From positions 28,981 to 92,980 of the forward strand of contig DGQK01000022.1 of assembly GCA_002390745.1 (NCBI GenBank): a stretch of 64,000 bases of DNA. The letters are read 5' to 3'. The position numbers and the translations under genes were made by a program. Below, in pieces: positions 41,929 to 51,794 of the stretch; positions within the stretch are counted from its first letter, which is position 1, and every line of letters starts with the position of its first letter. The notes below the pieces were generated by a model, which was given only the letters and a program-made list of their open reading frames with translations, made no database searches and was not told the origin of the DNA. Source of the stretch: Bacteroidetes bacterium UBA4416 (GTDB lineage Bacteria > Bacteroidota > Bacteroidia > B-17B0 > Aurantibacillaceae).

Positions 41929-43434
41929 ATGGTGAAGTATAAGCGGTTTCTCATCATTTCCTTTGTGGAAGGCGCTTCGGTGATGGCGGCCGAAATTTCC
42001 GGGGCCCGCATCCTGGCTCCTTTTTTCGGAAGCAGCCTGCATGTGTGGAGCTCTGTAATGGCCATTACCCTGGCAGGGCTTGCAGCGGGTTATTTTTCCG
42101 GGGGCAGGCTAAGCCGGAGAGAATCTCCTGCATCACAGCCGGGGTCTGCTGTGGGAACAGCTACCAGGGAGCGCATCCTGCTGTATGTGTTGATTGGCGC
42201 TGCCTGCTGCCTGTGCAGCATGACGTTTATGGGAAGGGTGTTTTACCTGACCGGCACGTACCTGCCGTTGATTCCCGCAGTTATCGTGAGTGTTTTCCTG
42301 TTGCTGTTTCCGGTTATGCTATGCATGGGCGCTACCTCGCCGCTCATTATCTCCATCCTCACCAAAGAAACGAAGGAGAGTGGGGCAAACAGCGGGAAGA
42401 TCTACGCTGTTTCTACGCTGGGAGGCATCCTGGCTACTTTTTTATGCGGGTTTTATCTGCTGCCGGTATTTGGGGTGAGGGCCACGCTCATTGGCTTTGC
42501 TTTGGGAATGGCTTTGGTGAGCCTGCTCCTGTTCATCCGCCCTTATCCACGGACACCTTTACTGATGCTTGTGCTGGTGTGTTCGCTCACGGCATACAGC
42601 TTTGTAAGGGCGCCCGGAAATCCGTACCTGGTATATGAAGAAGAAGGCATCCCCGGAAGGCTTGAGATCCGCGACGAACCCTCAAGGACTGATGAGCGGG
42701 TGATGATCCGGAAGCTATTGATCAACACCATTGTACAAACGGAAATGAATATGGAAACCAAAACCTCGGTATCGGAATATGTGCGCCTGCTGGAGAGCAA
42801 CCTTGCGTATTTTCCCAAAGGGAGAGCGCTGGTGCTGGGGCTTGGCGGGGGCGTGGTGTCCAATATGCTTGTGCAGCATGGCTACTCCGTTACCGGTGTG
42901 GAGTTCGACCAGCGCATCATTGATATGGCAAAGCGTTTTTTTTACCTCGATGCTTCGGTGACCACTGTTTGCGACGACGCCCGCCATTACATCAATACGG
43001 CTCCGGGCAAATGGAATCTGGTGCTCTTTGATATTTTCAAGGCGGAGGAGCAGCCTGCGCATGTGATCACAAAGCAGAGCCTTGACCGGCTAAAGACGCT
43101 ACTGGATACGAATGCGGTCGTTCTCATCAACACGCACGGCTACCTTACCGGAACCAAAGGCCTGGGAACGCAATGCCTGCTGGCAACCCTGAGGCAGGCG
43201 GGGTTTGACCTGAAAATCTGCGCCTCTTCCGAAGACGAGGCTTATCGTAACCTGCTCATCGTTGCATCCTTAAAGCCGTTTACCGTGGGGCTCCATCAAG
43301 AGGTGTATCCCTGGATCATCAGCGATGCCAGCGTGGTCAATGAGGATGACAAGCCGGTGATGGAGCTTCTGAATGCCCCGGCAAACCAGGAGTGGCGTAG
43401 CAACTATATCCGCCATTATATCCTGAACCATTAG
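41929..43434 (+). CDS. Membrane-anchored spermidine-synthase-like protein
   Basis: A 501-residue protein. The N-terminal 230 residues carry six or seven membrane helices with SFVEGASVMAAEISGARILAP, the usual opening of fused membrane spermidine synthases. The C-terminal half is a methyltransferase-like fold with GRALVLGLGGGVVSNML (S-adenosyl binding, about 300-316), VTGVEFDQRIIDMAK and CDDARHYI; DIFKAEEQPAHVIT replaces the usual D-x-F substrate loop. True aminopropyl transfer cannot be assumed for these fused proteins, and no polyamine gene is nearby. Confidence 0.8.
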   Translation: MVKYKRFLIISFVEGASVMAAEISGARILAPFFGSSLHVWSSVMAITLAGLAAGYFSGGRLSRRESPASQPGSAVGTATRERILLYVLIGAACCLCSMTFMGRVFYLTGTYLPLIPAVIVSVFLLLFPVMLCMGATSPLIISILTKETKESGANSGKIYAVSTLGGILATFLCGFYLLPVFGVRATLIGFALGMALVSLLLFIRPYPRTPLLMLVLVCSLTAYSFVRAPGNPYLVYEEEGIPGRLEIRDEPSRTDERVMIRKLLINTIVQTEMNMETKTSVSEYVRLLESNLAYFPKGRALVLGLGGGVVSNMLVQHGYSVTGVEFDQRIIDMAKRFFYLDASVTTVCDDARHYINTAPGKWNLVLFDIFKAEEQPAHVITKQSLDRLKTLLDTNAVVLINTHGYLTGTKGLGTQCLLATLRQAGFDLKICASSEDEAYRNLLIVASLKPFTVGLHQEVYPWIISDASVVNEDDKPVMELLNAPANQEWRSNYIRHYILNH

Positions 43435-43589
43435 GCCGGCAGGATTCCTTGAGATTATGAGAAGTACTTTACTCCCCGGAGCCAAACATACGTTTTAACG
43501 TCATGGCATAGGCTTCGCTTTTGCCGTCTGACTCTTACTCCATAACTTTAAACAGTACTGGCACAGAAATTTGAATAAATTAACCATTT

Positions 43590-46091
43590 ATGCATCTACG
43601 CCCCATATTAGCACTGAATAATCTGTTATTTTTACCTGTGCTAAAACAAATAGCGATACTTCTTTTATGTTGCCCTTTGTGGGCTGCTGCACAGAGTTTT
43701 ACCATCAGTGGCTATGTTCGCGACAAATCCAACGGGGAATCTGCTATCGGTGCCAATGTGTATGTAAAGGAGGGGATGACCGGGGCCAGTACCAATACCA
43801 ACGGCTTTTATTCGCTCACGCTGCCCGCCGGTAAATATACCCTTGTGTGCAGCTACCTGGGCTATGATTCTTATACCGACAGCATCGATCTCCGGAGTAA
43901 CATCAGCCGGAATATCAGCCTGGCACCCCAGGGAAAGAACCTGGCGGAAGTGGAAATAACAGGGGAAAAGACCGATGATAATGTGCAGAGTACGCAGATG
44001 AGCGCCGTGCAGCTGGATATTGTGCAGATCAAAAAGCTGCCGGCTTTTATGGGAGAGGTGGATATTCTGAAATCCATCCAGCTCCTGCCCGGCGTTAAAT
44101 CGGCCGGCGACGGTAATTCCGGGTTTTATGTGAGGGGCGGCGGGCCTGACCAAAACCTGGTGCTGCTCGATGATGCCACCATTTACAATGCGGCGCACCT
44201 GCTGGGCTTCTTCTCCGTGTTCAACGGAGATGCGATTAAAAACGTCAACCTCATCAAAGGCGGGATGCCTGCCCAGTACGGCGGGCGCCTGTCTTCTGTG
44301 CTCGATATCTCCATGCGGGAAGGCAACGACCAGAAATTCCAGGTGGATGGAGGCATCGGCGTGATCTCGTCGCGGCTGACGATACAGGGCCCGATCATCA
44401 AAGACAAACTTTCCTTTATTGTATCGGCGCGGAGAACTTACCTCGATGTGCTGTCGAAGCCGTTTTTCAAATACGTCCGTCCCAAATCCGAATTCAGAGG
44501 GTCGAGCTATTATTTTTACGACGTCAATGCCAAGCTGAGCTGGAAGATTTCCGATAGGGACCGTATTTTCCTGAGCTTCTATAACGGGAAAGATATTTTT
44601 GATTTCAAGGATACGGAGTCCTCATTCAATGCCCACGTGCCCTGGGGCAATACTGTCGGCAGCCTGCGCTGGAACCATTTGTACAATACCAGGCTTTTTT
44701 CCAATACTTCCGTGTCTTATACCAACTACGATTTTTCGTTTACGGCAGCACAGTCGGGCTTCGAGCTTACCTTGTTTTCCGGAATCAAAGACTGGAGCGC
44801 CAAGCATGAATTTGTGTACATTCCTAACCCGCGCCACCAGCTCAGGGTAGGGATCAATTACATCTATCACACGTTTACACCGAGCAACGTGAGTGCCAAA
44901 CAGGGCGAAACGACCTTTGACATCGGCAAGATCATCCGCCTCTACTCACACGATGCGGCAGCGTATATTTCCGAGGAATGGGAGATTACCAAACGCCTGA
45001 AAGTGAATGTGGGACTGCGTTTCAGCTATTTTGCACAGGTCGGCCCTTTTACCCGCTACGTCAAAGATCAGTTTGGCCGCACATCGGATACGAACGTGTA
45101 TAAGCCCGGGAAAAAAGTGATCGACTACTCCGGCCTGGAGCCCAGGGCGAGCGTGCGGTACAGCCTTACCAAAACGATGTCGGTGAAAGCGTCCTATACC
45201 CGTAATTACCAATACATTCATTTGGCAAGTATCTCCTCGGTGAGCCTGCCGACAGATGTGTGGATGCCTTCCACCGAACTCATCAAACCGGAGCTTGGCA
45301 ATCAGTATGCGCTGGGGCTGTTCAAAAATTTCAATAAGGATATGTTTGAAACCTCCGTGGAGGTGTATTACAAGACGATGACCAACCAGATCGACTACAA
45401 GGAAGGGGCAGAACCACAGGATAATGTGTTTGATAATCCGGATAACGCGTTTACTTATGGAAAGGGAGAAGCTTACGGTGCGGAATTCTTTGTAAAGAAA
45501 CGCACAGGTAAATTCACCGGCTGGATAGGCTATACGCTTTCCTGGACCTGGCGGCAGTTCAACGAGATCAATTACGGTGAACGCTACCTGGCCAAGTACG
45601 ACCGCAGGCATGATGGTTCCCTGGTGATCACTTACGATCTTAATCCGGTATGGAATTTCGGATTGGTATTTGTATATGGCACCGGGAACCGCGGAACGCT
45701 TCCTAATGGCTTGTTTGCATACGAAGGCAGTGTGAGCTATGATTATGGCCTGCGCAATTCCTACAAATTCCCGGATTACCACCGCCTCGACCTTTCTGCA
45801 ACGTATACGCCCGACAGGGAGAAGCAGCTCGCGCGTAAACATGCCCGCCTGGAGAGGCGTTATGCCAGGAGAGGAAAAGACCTTTCCACGATCCGGTTGC
45901 CCAGGTCATGGGCCAAACATTACCAGGGAAGCTGGACGCTGAGTGTGTTTAATGTTTATAACCGCCATAATCCTTACCTCATCTATTTCGATGCGCAGGG
46001 AGATTTTCTGAAAGGGAATTATACCGTGAAGGGCAAGCAGGTGTCATTGTTTCCGATCCTGCCCACTGTCACCTGGAACTTTAAATTTTAG
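43590..46091 (+). CDS. TonB-dependent outer-membrane receptor with carboxypeptidase-like N-terminal domain
   Basis: An 833-residue receptor. Signal peptide (IAILLLCCPLWAAAQ), a CarboxypepD_reg-like domain (about 38-115: ISGYVRDKSNGESAIGANVYV), a plug domain (about 130-240: GFYVRGGGPDQNLVLLDDA, NLIKGGMPAQYGGRLSSV), then a 22-strand-type barrel ending in a terminal aromatic (TVTWNFKF). It imports an unknown substrate across the outer membrane using TonB energy. It lacks the SusC signature, and the next gene is a DUF4249 lipoprotein instead of SusD. The ATG at 43590 is followed by an extended N-terminus before the signal helix; an ATG further in is possible. Confidence 0.9.
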   Translation: MHLRPILALNNLLFLPVLKQIAILLLCCPLWAAAQSFTISGYVRDKSNGESAIGANVYVKEGMTGASTNTNGFYSLTLPAGKYTLVCSYLGYDSYTDSIDLRSNISRNISLAPQGKNLAEVEITGEKTDDNVQSTQMSAVQLDIVQIKKLPAFMGEVDILKSIQLLPGVKSAGDGNSGFYVRGGGPDQNLVLLDDATIYNAAHLLGFFSVFNGDAIKNVNLIKGGMPAQYGGRLSSVLDISMREGNDQKFQVDGGIGVISSRLTIQGPIIKDKLSFIVSARRTYLDVLSKPFFKYVRPKSEFRGSSYYFYDVNAKLSWKISDRDRIFLSFYNGKDIFDFKDTESSFNAHVPWGNTVGSLRWNHLYNTRLFSNTSVSYTNYDFSFTAAQSGFELTLFSGIKDWSAKHEFVYIPNPRHQLRVGINYIYHTFTPSNVSAKQGETTFDIGKIIRLYSHDAAAYISEEWEITKRLKVNVGLRFSYFAQVGPFTRYVKDQFGRTSDTNVYKPGKKVIDYSGLEPRASVRYSLTKTMSVKASYTRNYQYIHLASISSVSLPTDVWMPSTELIKPELGNQYALGLFKNFNKDMFETSVEVYYKTMTNQIDYKEGAEPQDNVFDNPDNAFTYGKGEAYGAEFFVKKRTGKFTGWIGYTLSWTWRQFNEINYGERYLAKYDRRHDGSLVITYDLNPVWNFGLVFVYGTGNRGTLPNGLFAYEGSVSYDYGLRNSYKFPDYHRLDLSATYTPDREKQLARKHARLERRYARRGKDLSTIRLPRSWAKHYQGSWTLSVFNVYNRHNPYLIYFDAQGDFLKGNYTVKGKQVSLFPILPTVTWNFKF

Positions 46092-46095
46092 AACG

Positions 46096-46977
46096 ATGAA
46101 CAACAGAACTCAACGCTACCTCAATTCCCTGGCTTATGGTATGGCTATGGTACTGGCTGTGCTGTGCTCTTCCTGTGAAAAGGATATCGATATCAAGCTC
46201 CCGGCGTACAAGGAAAAGCTGGTGGTGGAAGCCAGCATCGAAACCGGGAAAACCGCGCAGGTCCTCTTGTCGATGACGGCGCCCTATTTCGGAAATGTAG
46301 ACCTGAGCGATCCTTCCAGGTTCTTTGTCAAAGGAGCTTTCATTACGATTACTGACGGCCTGGTGACCGACACCCTGAAAGAGCTGGATCCCAGCACGGG
46401 CTATTTGTACTTAGGTACCAAGCTCTTCGGCCAGGTAGGAAAATCCTACCTGCTCACGGTGAAATACAATAATGAAACGTATACAGGCGTTACCAATATT
46501 TTAAATCCTATTCCGCTCGATAGTATTTATTTCAAAGCAGAACGCGATACCTTCGGCTTCTGCTGGGCGCATCTTACGGAGCCCCGCGGACAGGGCAACT
46601 GCTACCGCTGGTTTGCCAAACGGATGAAAGATCAGTTTTTTGTAGCGCCTTACAATTCGGCATTTGATGATAAATTTGTGGATGGCACCAGCTTCGATTT
46701 TTCCTATGAGCGCCCGCCTCAGCCCGGTGAGCGCGACGGCTACGGCGACCAGCCCAATGCCGGTTATTATGCCGTAGGCGATACGGTGATCGTGAAATTC
46801 TGCACCATTGGCAATACCGAGTACCTCTTCTGGCGATCGTACTACAGCAACCGCTCGAGCAACGGGAACCCATTTGCCGCACCGGCCAATATCCAGAGCA
46901 ACGTCACAGGAGGCAACGTTATTGGCTCGTTCTGCGGTTATTCGCCGAGCTTTGATACCCTTATCATTAAGAAGTAA
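46096..46977 (+). CDS. DUF4249 lipoprotein, partner of the TonB receptor
   Basis: A 293-residue lipoprotein (lipobox in VLAVLCSSC, then EKDIDIKLP). KLVVEASIETGKTAQVLLSM (about 40-59), then a beta-rich domain and the Cys-containing end GSFCGYSPSFDTLIIKK, are the DUF4249 pattern. It begins 4 bases after the TonB receptor stop, so the two are an operon; DUF4249 proteins are the usual companions of this receptor type. It probably sits on the cell surface and binds or caps the receptor. The substrate is unknown. Confidence 0.88.
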   Translation: MNNRTQRYLNSLAYGMAMVLAVLCSSCEKDIDIKLPAYKEKLVVEASIETGKTAQVLLSMTAPYFGNVDLSDPSRFFVKGAFITITDGLVTDTLKELDPSTGYLYLGTKLFGQVGKSYLLTVKYNNETYTGVTNILNPIPLDSIYFKAERDTFGFCWAHLTEPRGQGNCYRWFAKRMKDQFFVAPYNSAFDDKFVDGTSFDFSYERPPQPGERDGYGDQPNAGYYAVGDTVIVKFCTIGNTEYLFWRSYYSNRSSNGNPFAAPANIQSNVTGGNVIGSFCGYSPSFDTLIIKK

Positions 46978-47062
46978 CGCGTCATTACGGGCGCAGTGAA
47001 ATCTCGCTTATAGATCAGATTGTACGGTTCGCTATGATGTACATTACTAAGCGTGATTATCC

Positions 47063-48130
47063 TCACCGGAGCAGCGTCACCGTTCCTTTGTATTCCTGGC
47101 CTACGCCGTCGGTAAAAATATAGAAGTAGGTTCCCGTCGGGATCTGGTTGCCCAGGTAGGTGCCATCCCAGTCGTTGGCATAATTGGTGGCGCTGAAGAT
47201 CATCTTACCATAACGGTTATAGATCTTCAGGTTGTTATCGGGATATTTCCAGAGGTTGCCGATATAGAATTGATCGTTCTCACCATCTCCGTTAGGTGTG
47301 AAGGCGCTATAGAAAAAAAGCTTGTCACCCGGGATCACATCTACCCGAACGGTGTCGAAATTGGTGCATTTGTGGGAGTCTTCCACATACAAGGTATAGG
47401 TTGTGGAAACCGTTGGCCATACGTCCGGAGTCACCGTATTGGCGTACCTGATATTATAGGGAGGCAGCCACACATTGAACACAGAGCCGGTGCCATTGAG
47501 CGTGATCGTATTGCCCTCATCGATCACAGTGCTGGGGCTGGCATCCACAAAGGGCCTTTGAAACGGCGTGACGGTAACGGTTGTTTTATGGTCGGGGCAC
47601 ACGCCGCCATTGGACACGGTGAGGGTATACTGCACAACAACCGTATTGGACGCGATGGGGTTGGGTGAGTTGGCGTTATCGAGCGTAACAGCGGGGTTCC
47701 ATGCAAAAATATAGTTGGCTCCGTTGGAGGCGTTGAAAGCGCTCCCGATTTGAATGCCGTTTTGTTTGCCCAGGCAATAGCCTGTATCGATGCCGGCGTT
47801 GAAGTCGTTGATGAGATCAACGAAAAAGATGGCCGTGGAGCTGGCAGTGTTTCCGTTTTTGTCGGTTACGGTCAGCGTATATTCGATGGAGGTATTCACG
47901 GAGCTGGCCGTTGGATTAGGAAGCGTGGTTGAGTTCAGGAAAGTGCCTGGCTGCCAGTTGTAGGTATAAGGAGCCGTTCCGCCTGTAGCTGCCGGCGCGC
48001 CTCCCAGGTTAGCTGTTCGTCCCGGACAGAGATTTCTGTTGGGACCGGCATCGGCTGCCAGCGGAATTTGGGCCATGGTATTCGCTGTAACGAACAGGAG
48101 AAGGCAAAAGGTGAAAAAATACCGGATCAT
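47063..48130 (-). CDS. T9SS type B sorted protein with PKD/Ig-like repeats
   Basis: A 355-residue exported protein. Signal peptide (FFTFCLLLFVTANTMAQ), then about three PKD/Ig-like repeats (for example AADAGPNRNLCPGRTANLGG, AGIDTGYCLGKQNG) and a C-terminal gliding-associated (CHU_C, type B) domain: AFTPNGDGENDQFYIGN, YNRYGKMIFSATNYANDWDG and GTYFYIF to TVTLLR. Type B tails are recognised by the T9SS and often go to PorP/SprF-linked export; here no such gene is adjacent. A -7 box overlaps the annotated GTG (48136), so ATG 48130 is the better start. Confidence 0.88.
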   Translation of the reverse strand: MIRYFFTFCLLLFVTANTMAQIPLAADAGPNRNLCPGRTANLGGAPAATGGTAPYTYNWQPGTFLNSTTLPNPTASSVNTSIEYTLTVTDKNGNTASSTAIFFVDLINDFNAGIDTGYCLGKQNGIQIGSAFNASNGANYIFAWNPAVTLDNANSPNPIASNTVVVQYTLTVSNGGVCPDHKTTVTVTPFQRPFVDASPSTVIDEGNTITLNGTGSVFNVWLPPYNIRYANTVTPDVWPTVSTTYTLYVEDSHKCTNFDTVRVDVIPGDKLFFYSAFTPNGDGENDQFYIGNLWKYPDNNLKIYNRYGKMIFSATNYANDWDGTYLGNQIPTGTYFYIFTDGVGQEYKGTVTLLR

Positions 48131-48135
48131 CTTCA

Positions 48136-48143
48136 CAAATATA
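48136..48143 (-). promoter_or_regulatory. -7 box of the type B T9SS protein gene, predicted leaderless
   Basis: TATATTTG on the minus strand (48143-48136) ends 5 bases before the ATG at 48130. No -33 TTG is found at 18-20 bases upstream. Confidence 0.45.
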
Positions 48144-48192
48144 AAAAAAGAAACGCGGAAGAGCTACCTTTTGCGGTGAGGCTGTGTCTTTT

Positions 48193-48915
48193 TTACCAGA
48201 TCCCGAAATTGTTGTGGATCATCGTTTTGAGCCACTTTTCTTTGCCCCATTGTTGTTCCAGAATGGAAATGACCTGGGCAACTGTATAAAGTTTCAGCTT
48301 TGATTTTTTAGGAATGAGCGCTGCAGCATCGGGTTTGAGGACCTCCACACTTTTGGCGAAGTAGATCACGCCGCCATCTTCGGTGGCAAGGCCCAGGATA
48401 GTGCCGGGCAATCCTACAAAACTTTCGGGACCGATGGAGGGCATAATTTCGTTGCAGTACCAGGCATAGAGCCGCGTGCTGTCGTTGGCGGTCCAGATAG
48501 CCTTACGGCATTGGTAGCCGCAGATCTTCCGCTTGCTGTCCGTAATCTTCCAGGTGAATTGCCGCACCGAATCCTGCACGAGGAACTTTTCTCCCCAGAT
48601 CGTTTTTTCAGTCAGCCGGGTATTCCTGCGGTAGTCCTGGTATACCACATTCTTGCTGGTGGCCCAGCTCATGCGCTCCACAAGGTCGCTTTCCTGTGGT
48701 TTGAAAACCGAGAGCGTATCATTAAAATAAAGCTCGAAGACATCCACTTTGTTTTTGTCTTCTTCCCTGAGCCACTCCTTGACGTCGCCGTTGTTCTTGA
48801 ATTTTTTGTAAAGGTTGGTCTTCCGTTCGTAGGTAATCTTGCCGTAGCTGATCTGCCCGTAGGCCAAGCTGCTGCAAATTGCAACAAGACATGCCAGGAT
48901 AATGCGCTTAATCAT
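48193..48915 (-). CDS. GLPGLI family exported protein
   Basis: A 240-residue protein with a signal peptide (IILACLVAICSSLAYG). VGLPGTILGLATEDGGVIY (about 168-186) is the GLPGLI signature of this Bacteroidota family, and Cys pair CGYQCRKAIW precedes it. The function is unknown. It follows the outer-membrane barrel gene with an 8-base overlap, the usual pairing for the family. Confidence 0.88.
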   Translation of the reverse strand: MIKRIILACLVAICSSLAYGQISYGKITYERKTNLYKKFKNNGDVKEWLREEDKNKVDVFELYFNDTLSVFKPQESDLVERMSWATSKNVVYQDYRRNTRLTEKTIWGEKFLVQDSVRQFTWKITDSKRKICGYQCRKAIWTANDSTRLYAWYCNEIMPSIGPESFVGLPGTILGLATEDGGVIYFAKSVEVLKPDAAALIPKKSKLKLYTVAQVISILEQQWGKEKWLKTMIHNNFGIW

Positions 48916-51643
48916 AATCTTCCTCCTTAACTTTGTTGCTGTTGAATTTAAACGTTGCTTTTAATAAAAAGTACCTCGAAATGATATTGGTTTTCGTATC
49001 CGAAATAATGTTGCTGTTGATGGTCCTGTTCACGCTGATATTCTGGTTCAGCATATCGTAGGCATACAGCCCCACGATGAAGTTCTCCATTTTGAAAAAG
49101 GTTTTTGCCAGCGAGGCGTTCCATACCAGGTAATTGATGTTGTAGCCGTTGCTCCGCTTTCCGTTCATGGTATAGGTAGCATCGCTTTCCAGGCGTATTT
49201 TTTGAGGAAGGTCGATGCCGATATTTCCTGAAAGGCCCTGTGCCGTGTATGGCTTGGTACTGTTGGTATTGAGGGTGGACGACGATTGGTTGTACTCGGC
49301 ATAGCCTGTGATCCCGGCTGTAACTTTTTCGAAATTAACCCTGATCTCCAGGCCTAGATTCGTCCTCAGGTCCTGTGTGCGGTTTTCCTGGTTGTTGATG
49401 ATCGTTTTGCTGTTGGAAACGGAGCCATTGGCATTGGGCTGCAATTCCAGTTTCTTGGAGAAAAACGGAATGCTGGTACCAAAATAGAAGCTGCCGTAAT
49501 TGTTGCCATCCACGTTGATGGTCTGGCTCACGCTGCGGCCAATGCTGTCGTAATAGGTGCGCTCCGAGAAGTCGTTGTTGATGACCGCGTAGTTCATGCC
49601 AAACCAGGTATATTTTCCGCTGATAGCCTTCCAGGAGTTGAAGTTGAGGTTGAACTCGTTCTTAAAGGTGGGAAGCAGGTTCGGGTTGCCGATATTGATA
49701 AAGTTAGGGTTGGTATTGTCCGGAACCGGTTGTAGCTGCGACACCGTCGGGTTGCTGGAATTGGTAGTATACCTGAAGTCGATGCTCTTGTTATCGGAGA
49801 ACTTGTACCTCAGGGCTGCAAAAGGCAGGATGTTGTTGAAATTTTGTTTGATCTGCTGGTTCTTGAAAATATTATCGTTGTTTACCGTTACATTCCGGGC
49901 TTTGGTACCAGCGGCAAAACGCAGCTTCTTAACCTCGTAGATGAACTTTAAGCCGGCGCGGTTGATCTGCTTGTCGGTAAGGAAGTTGTTGGTGAAATTG
50001 GAGTCAAGCTTTGTGTATTCGCCTCCGATGTTATTCAGCGCTTTTTTATCCTGGGTGCTGTTGTAGTACATAAAATCATAGGATACTTCCAGCTTTATTT
50101 TTTTGGTAAGCGGTTCGGTAAAAGCGCCGCTGATAAAGTGGTTCTGGCTTCCGGTAAGGTTTGTTTTTCGCTGATCCACCGAACTGATATAGCTTGTATC
50201 CGCATAAAAGCTGTTGTCGGTTTTCAGTATCCCTTCCGATTCGTTTTTGGAAAGCATGTTGTTATAGCTCAGGACCAGCAGGCGGTCTTTTTTCTTAAAA
50301 CGTTTGTTGAGCTTGAGTGTGTTATTGAGCTCATAACCACTGGCTTTGGTGTTGTTGGAAATGCTGGTGTTCCGGGTGCGGATGTTGTCTGAGCGGATAA
50401 AGTCCGTTTGGTCGAGGCTAGAGCCCCGGTCGCTCAGCAGCTTTACCTTCGAGATCAGGCTCAGGTCCGTTAAGGAATCCAGCTGCTGGTCGAGTGTAAA
50501 GTTGATGTTGTGTGTTTCATTCTTGCGCAGCGACTGGTTTTCGTTGGCGGTAGAATAGGTGGTATCGCTCAGAAAATACTGGGAGTTATTACTCGTTCGG
50601 GAGTTGAGCTGATTGTAATTGTAAGAATAATTGAAGCCGATCTTGGTTTTTTTGGAAAGCCTGTCGGAGTAATAGAAGCCGGATTTGATCGTTTGCGGGA
50701 TCCCCTGGTTCTGGTTATTGTTCATGTAATAGAAATTGTCGCCATCCTCGTTGGAGCCCATGTTCATTTCATTATTCAGCCCGTACTTGAACACATCGCC
50801 CCATCCGAAGCTGGAGCGCGGCGTGTTGCTTGCCAGGCCAAATACTGATACTTTGAGCTTCTTCTTGAAATAATTGGCCAGCGCTTCGCCTTCGTAGAAT
50901 TTCTGGAAGTCGCTGGCTGCGCTCAGCTTTCCGAAGTAGCCCTTCTTGGCTTCGTCTTTCAGTTTCAGGTTCAGGATCTTTTGGGTTTCCTCACCCGTAT
51001 TGGAGTTGGCCGCATCGTCGCTTTTTTTCTCATACACCTGCACCGATTCGATGGCGCTGGCATTGAGGTTCTTGGTGGCTACCGTGGGATCGCTCCCGAA
51101 AAACTCGTCGCCGTCCACCAATACCTTGTCTACCGCTTTTCCCTGGGAAGTGATCTTGCCGTCCTTATCCACCTTCAGTCCGGGTAATTTTTTCAGCAGG
51201 TCTTCCACTGTGGCATTGGCTTTCACCTTAAAGGAGTCGGCGGTATAAACAAGCGTATCGCCTTTATAATAAATGGGGTCTTTAAAGGCAAAAATGGTTA
51301 CTTCGTCGAGCGATACGTTTTTGGGCTGCAGGATGATCTTTCCGAAGTCATAGTCCAGGTTCTTCTTATCGCCAAAAATGAAATAGACCTGATCGGCAAA
51401 CTTGGGGTGCGAAATAATGACCTGGTAAGTATCTACCGGCAGCGACTGCAGTTTGAAAAAACCCTGTTCGTCGGTTCTCGTGAAATTCACAAGCGTGGAA
51501 TCCGTCAGCTTCACGGCCATCACCACGGCATAGGGCAAAGGTTGCCTGGCTGCCGTGTCCTGTACATTACCGGAGATATTCAACTTCTGCGAGAAGGAAT
51601 GAAAAAAAAGGGAAATAAAAAACAGAGTGTATAATTTCTTCAT
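48908..51643 (-). CDS. Outer-membrane beta-barrel protein (TonB-receptor-like), partner of GLPGLI
   Basis: A 911-residue outer-membrane protein. Signal peptide (LYTLFFISLFFHSFSQ), a carboxypeptidase-regulatory-like domain (about 20-95), a plug-like domain (about 115-225: ATVEDLLKKLPGLKVDKDGK, KVLVDGDEFFG) and a long beta barrel to the end. This is the 'outer membrane beta-barrel family' (PF14905 type) often encoded with GLPGLI proteins. ATG 51643 is preferred over 51661, since the signal peptide starts directly after it. The GLPGLI gene overlaps its stop. Substrate unknown. Confidence 0.85.
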   Translation of the reverse strand: MKKLYTLFFISLFFHSFSQKLNISGNVQDTAARQPLPYAVVMAVKLTDSTLVNFTRTDEQGFFKLQSLPVDTYQVIISHPKFADQVYFIFGDKKNLDYDFGKIILQPKNVSLDEVTIFAFKDPIYYKGDTLVYTADSFKVKANATVEDLLKKLPGLKVDKDGKITSQGKAVDKVLVDGDEFFGSDPTVATKNLNASAIESVQVYEKKSDDAANSNTGEETQKILNLKLKDEAKKGYFGKLSAASDFQKFYEGEALANYFKKKLKVSVFGLASNTPRSSFGWGDVFKYGLNNEMNMGSNEDGDNFYYMNNNQNQGIPQTIKSGFYYSDRLSKKTKIGFNYSYNYNQLNSRTSNNSQYFLSDTTYSTANENQSLRKNETHNINFTLDQQLDSLTDLSLISKVKLLSDRGSSLDQTDFIRSDNIRTRNTSISNNTKASGYELNNTLKLNKRFKKKDRLLVLSYNNMLSKNESEGILKTDNSFYADTSYISSVDQRKTNLTGSQNHFISGAFTEPLTKKIKLEVSYDFMYYNSTQDKKALNNIGGEYTKLDSNFTNNFLTDKQINRAGLKFIYEVKKLRFAAGTKARNVTVNNDNIFKNQQIKQNFNNILPFAALRYKFSDNKSIDFRYTTNSSNPTVSQLQPVPDNTNPNFINIGNPNLLPTFKNEFNLNFNSWKAISGKYTWFGMNYAVINNDFSERTYYDSIGRSVSQTINVDGNNYGSFYFGTSIPFFSKKLELQPNANGSVSNSKTIINNQENRTQDLRTNLGLEIRVNFEKVTAGITGYAEYNQSSSTLNTNSTKPYTAQGLSGNIGIDLPQKIRLESDATYTMNGKRSNGYNINYLVWNASLAKTFFKMENFIVGLYAYDMLNQNISVNRTINSNIISDTKTNIISRYFLLKATFKFNSNKVKEEDYD

Positions 51644-51794
51644 GAAATCGGGTTGCCACAAATTAATGAAGATTATAAACGCAAAAACGCGGTGGAAAAT
51701 ACAAAAAAGGTTAAAGTAAATTTAAATTTAGATTGAATCTTAATAAGCACTCGTAGTTTTACTTGGCTATACACATGTTTGTTGTACCGGAAAA

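Noticed and set aside
43590..46977. SusC/SusD polysaccharide utilisation locus
   Set aside because: The receptor lacks SusC hallmarks and its partner is DUF4249, not SusD; no glycoside hydrolases follow.
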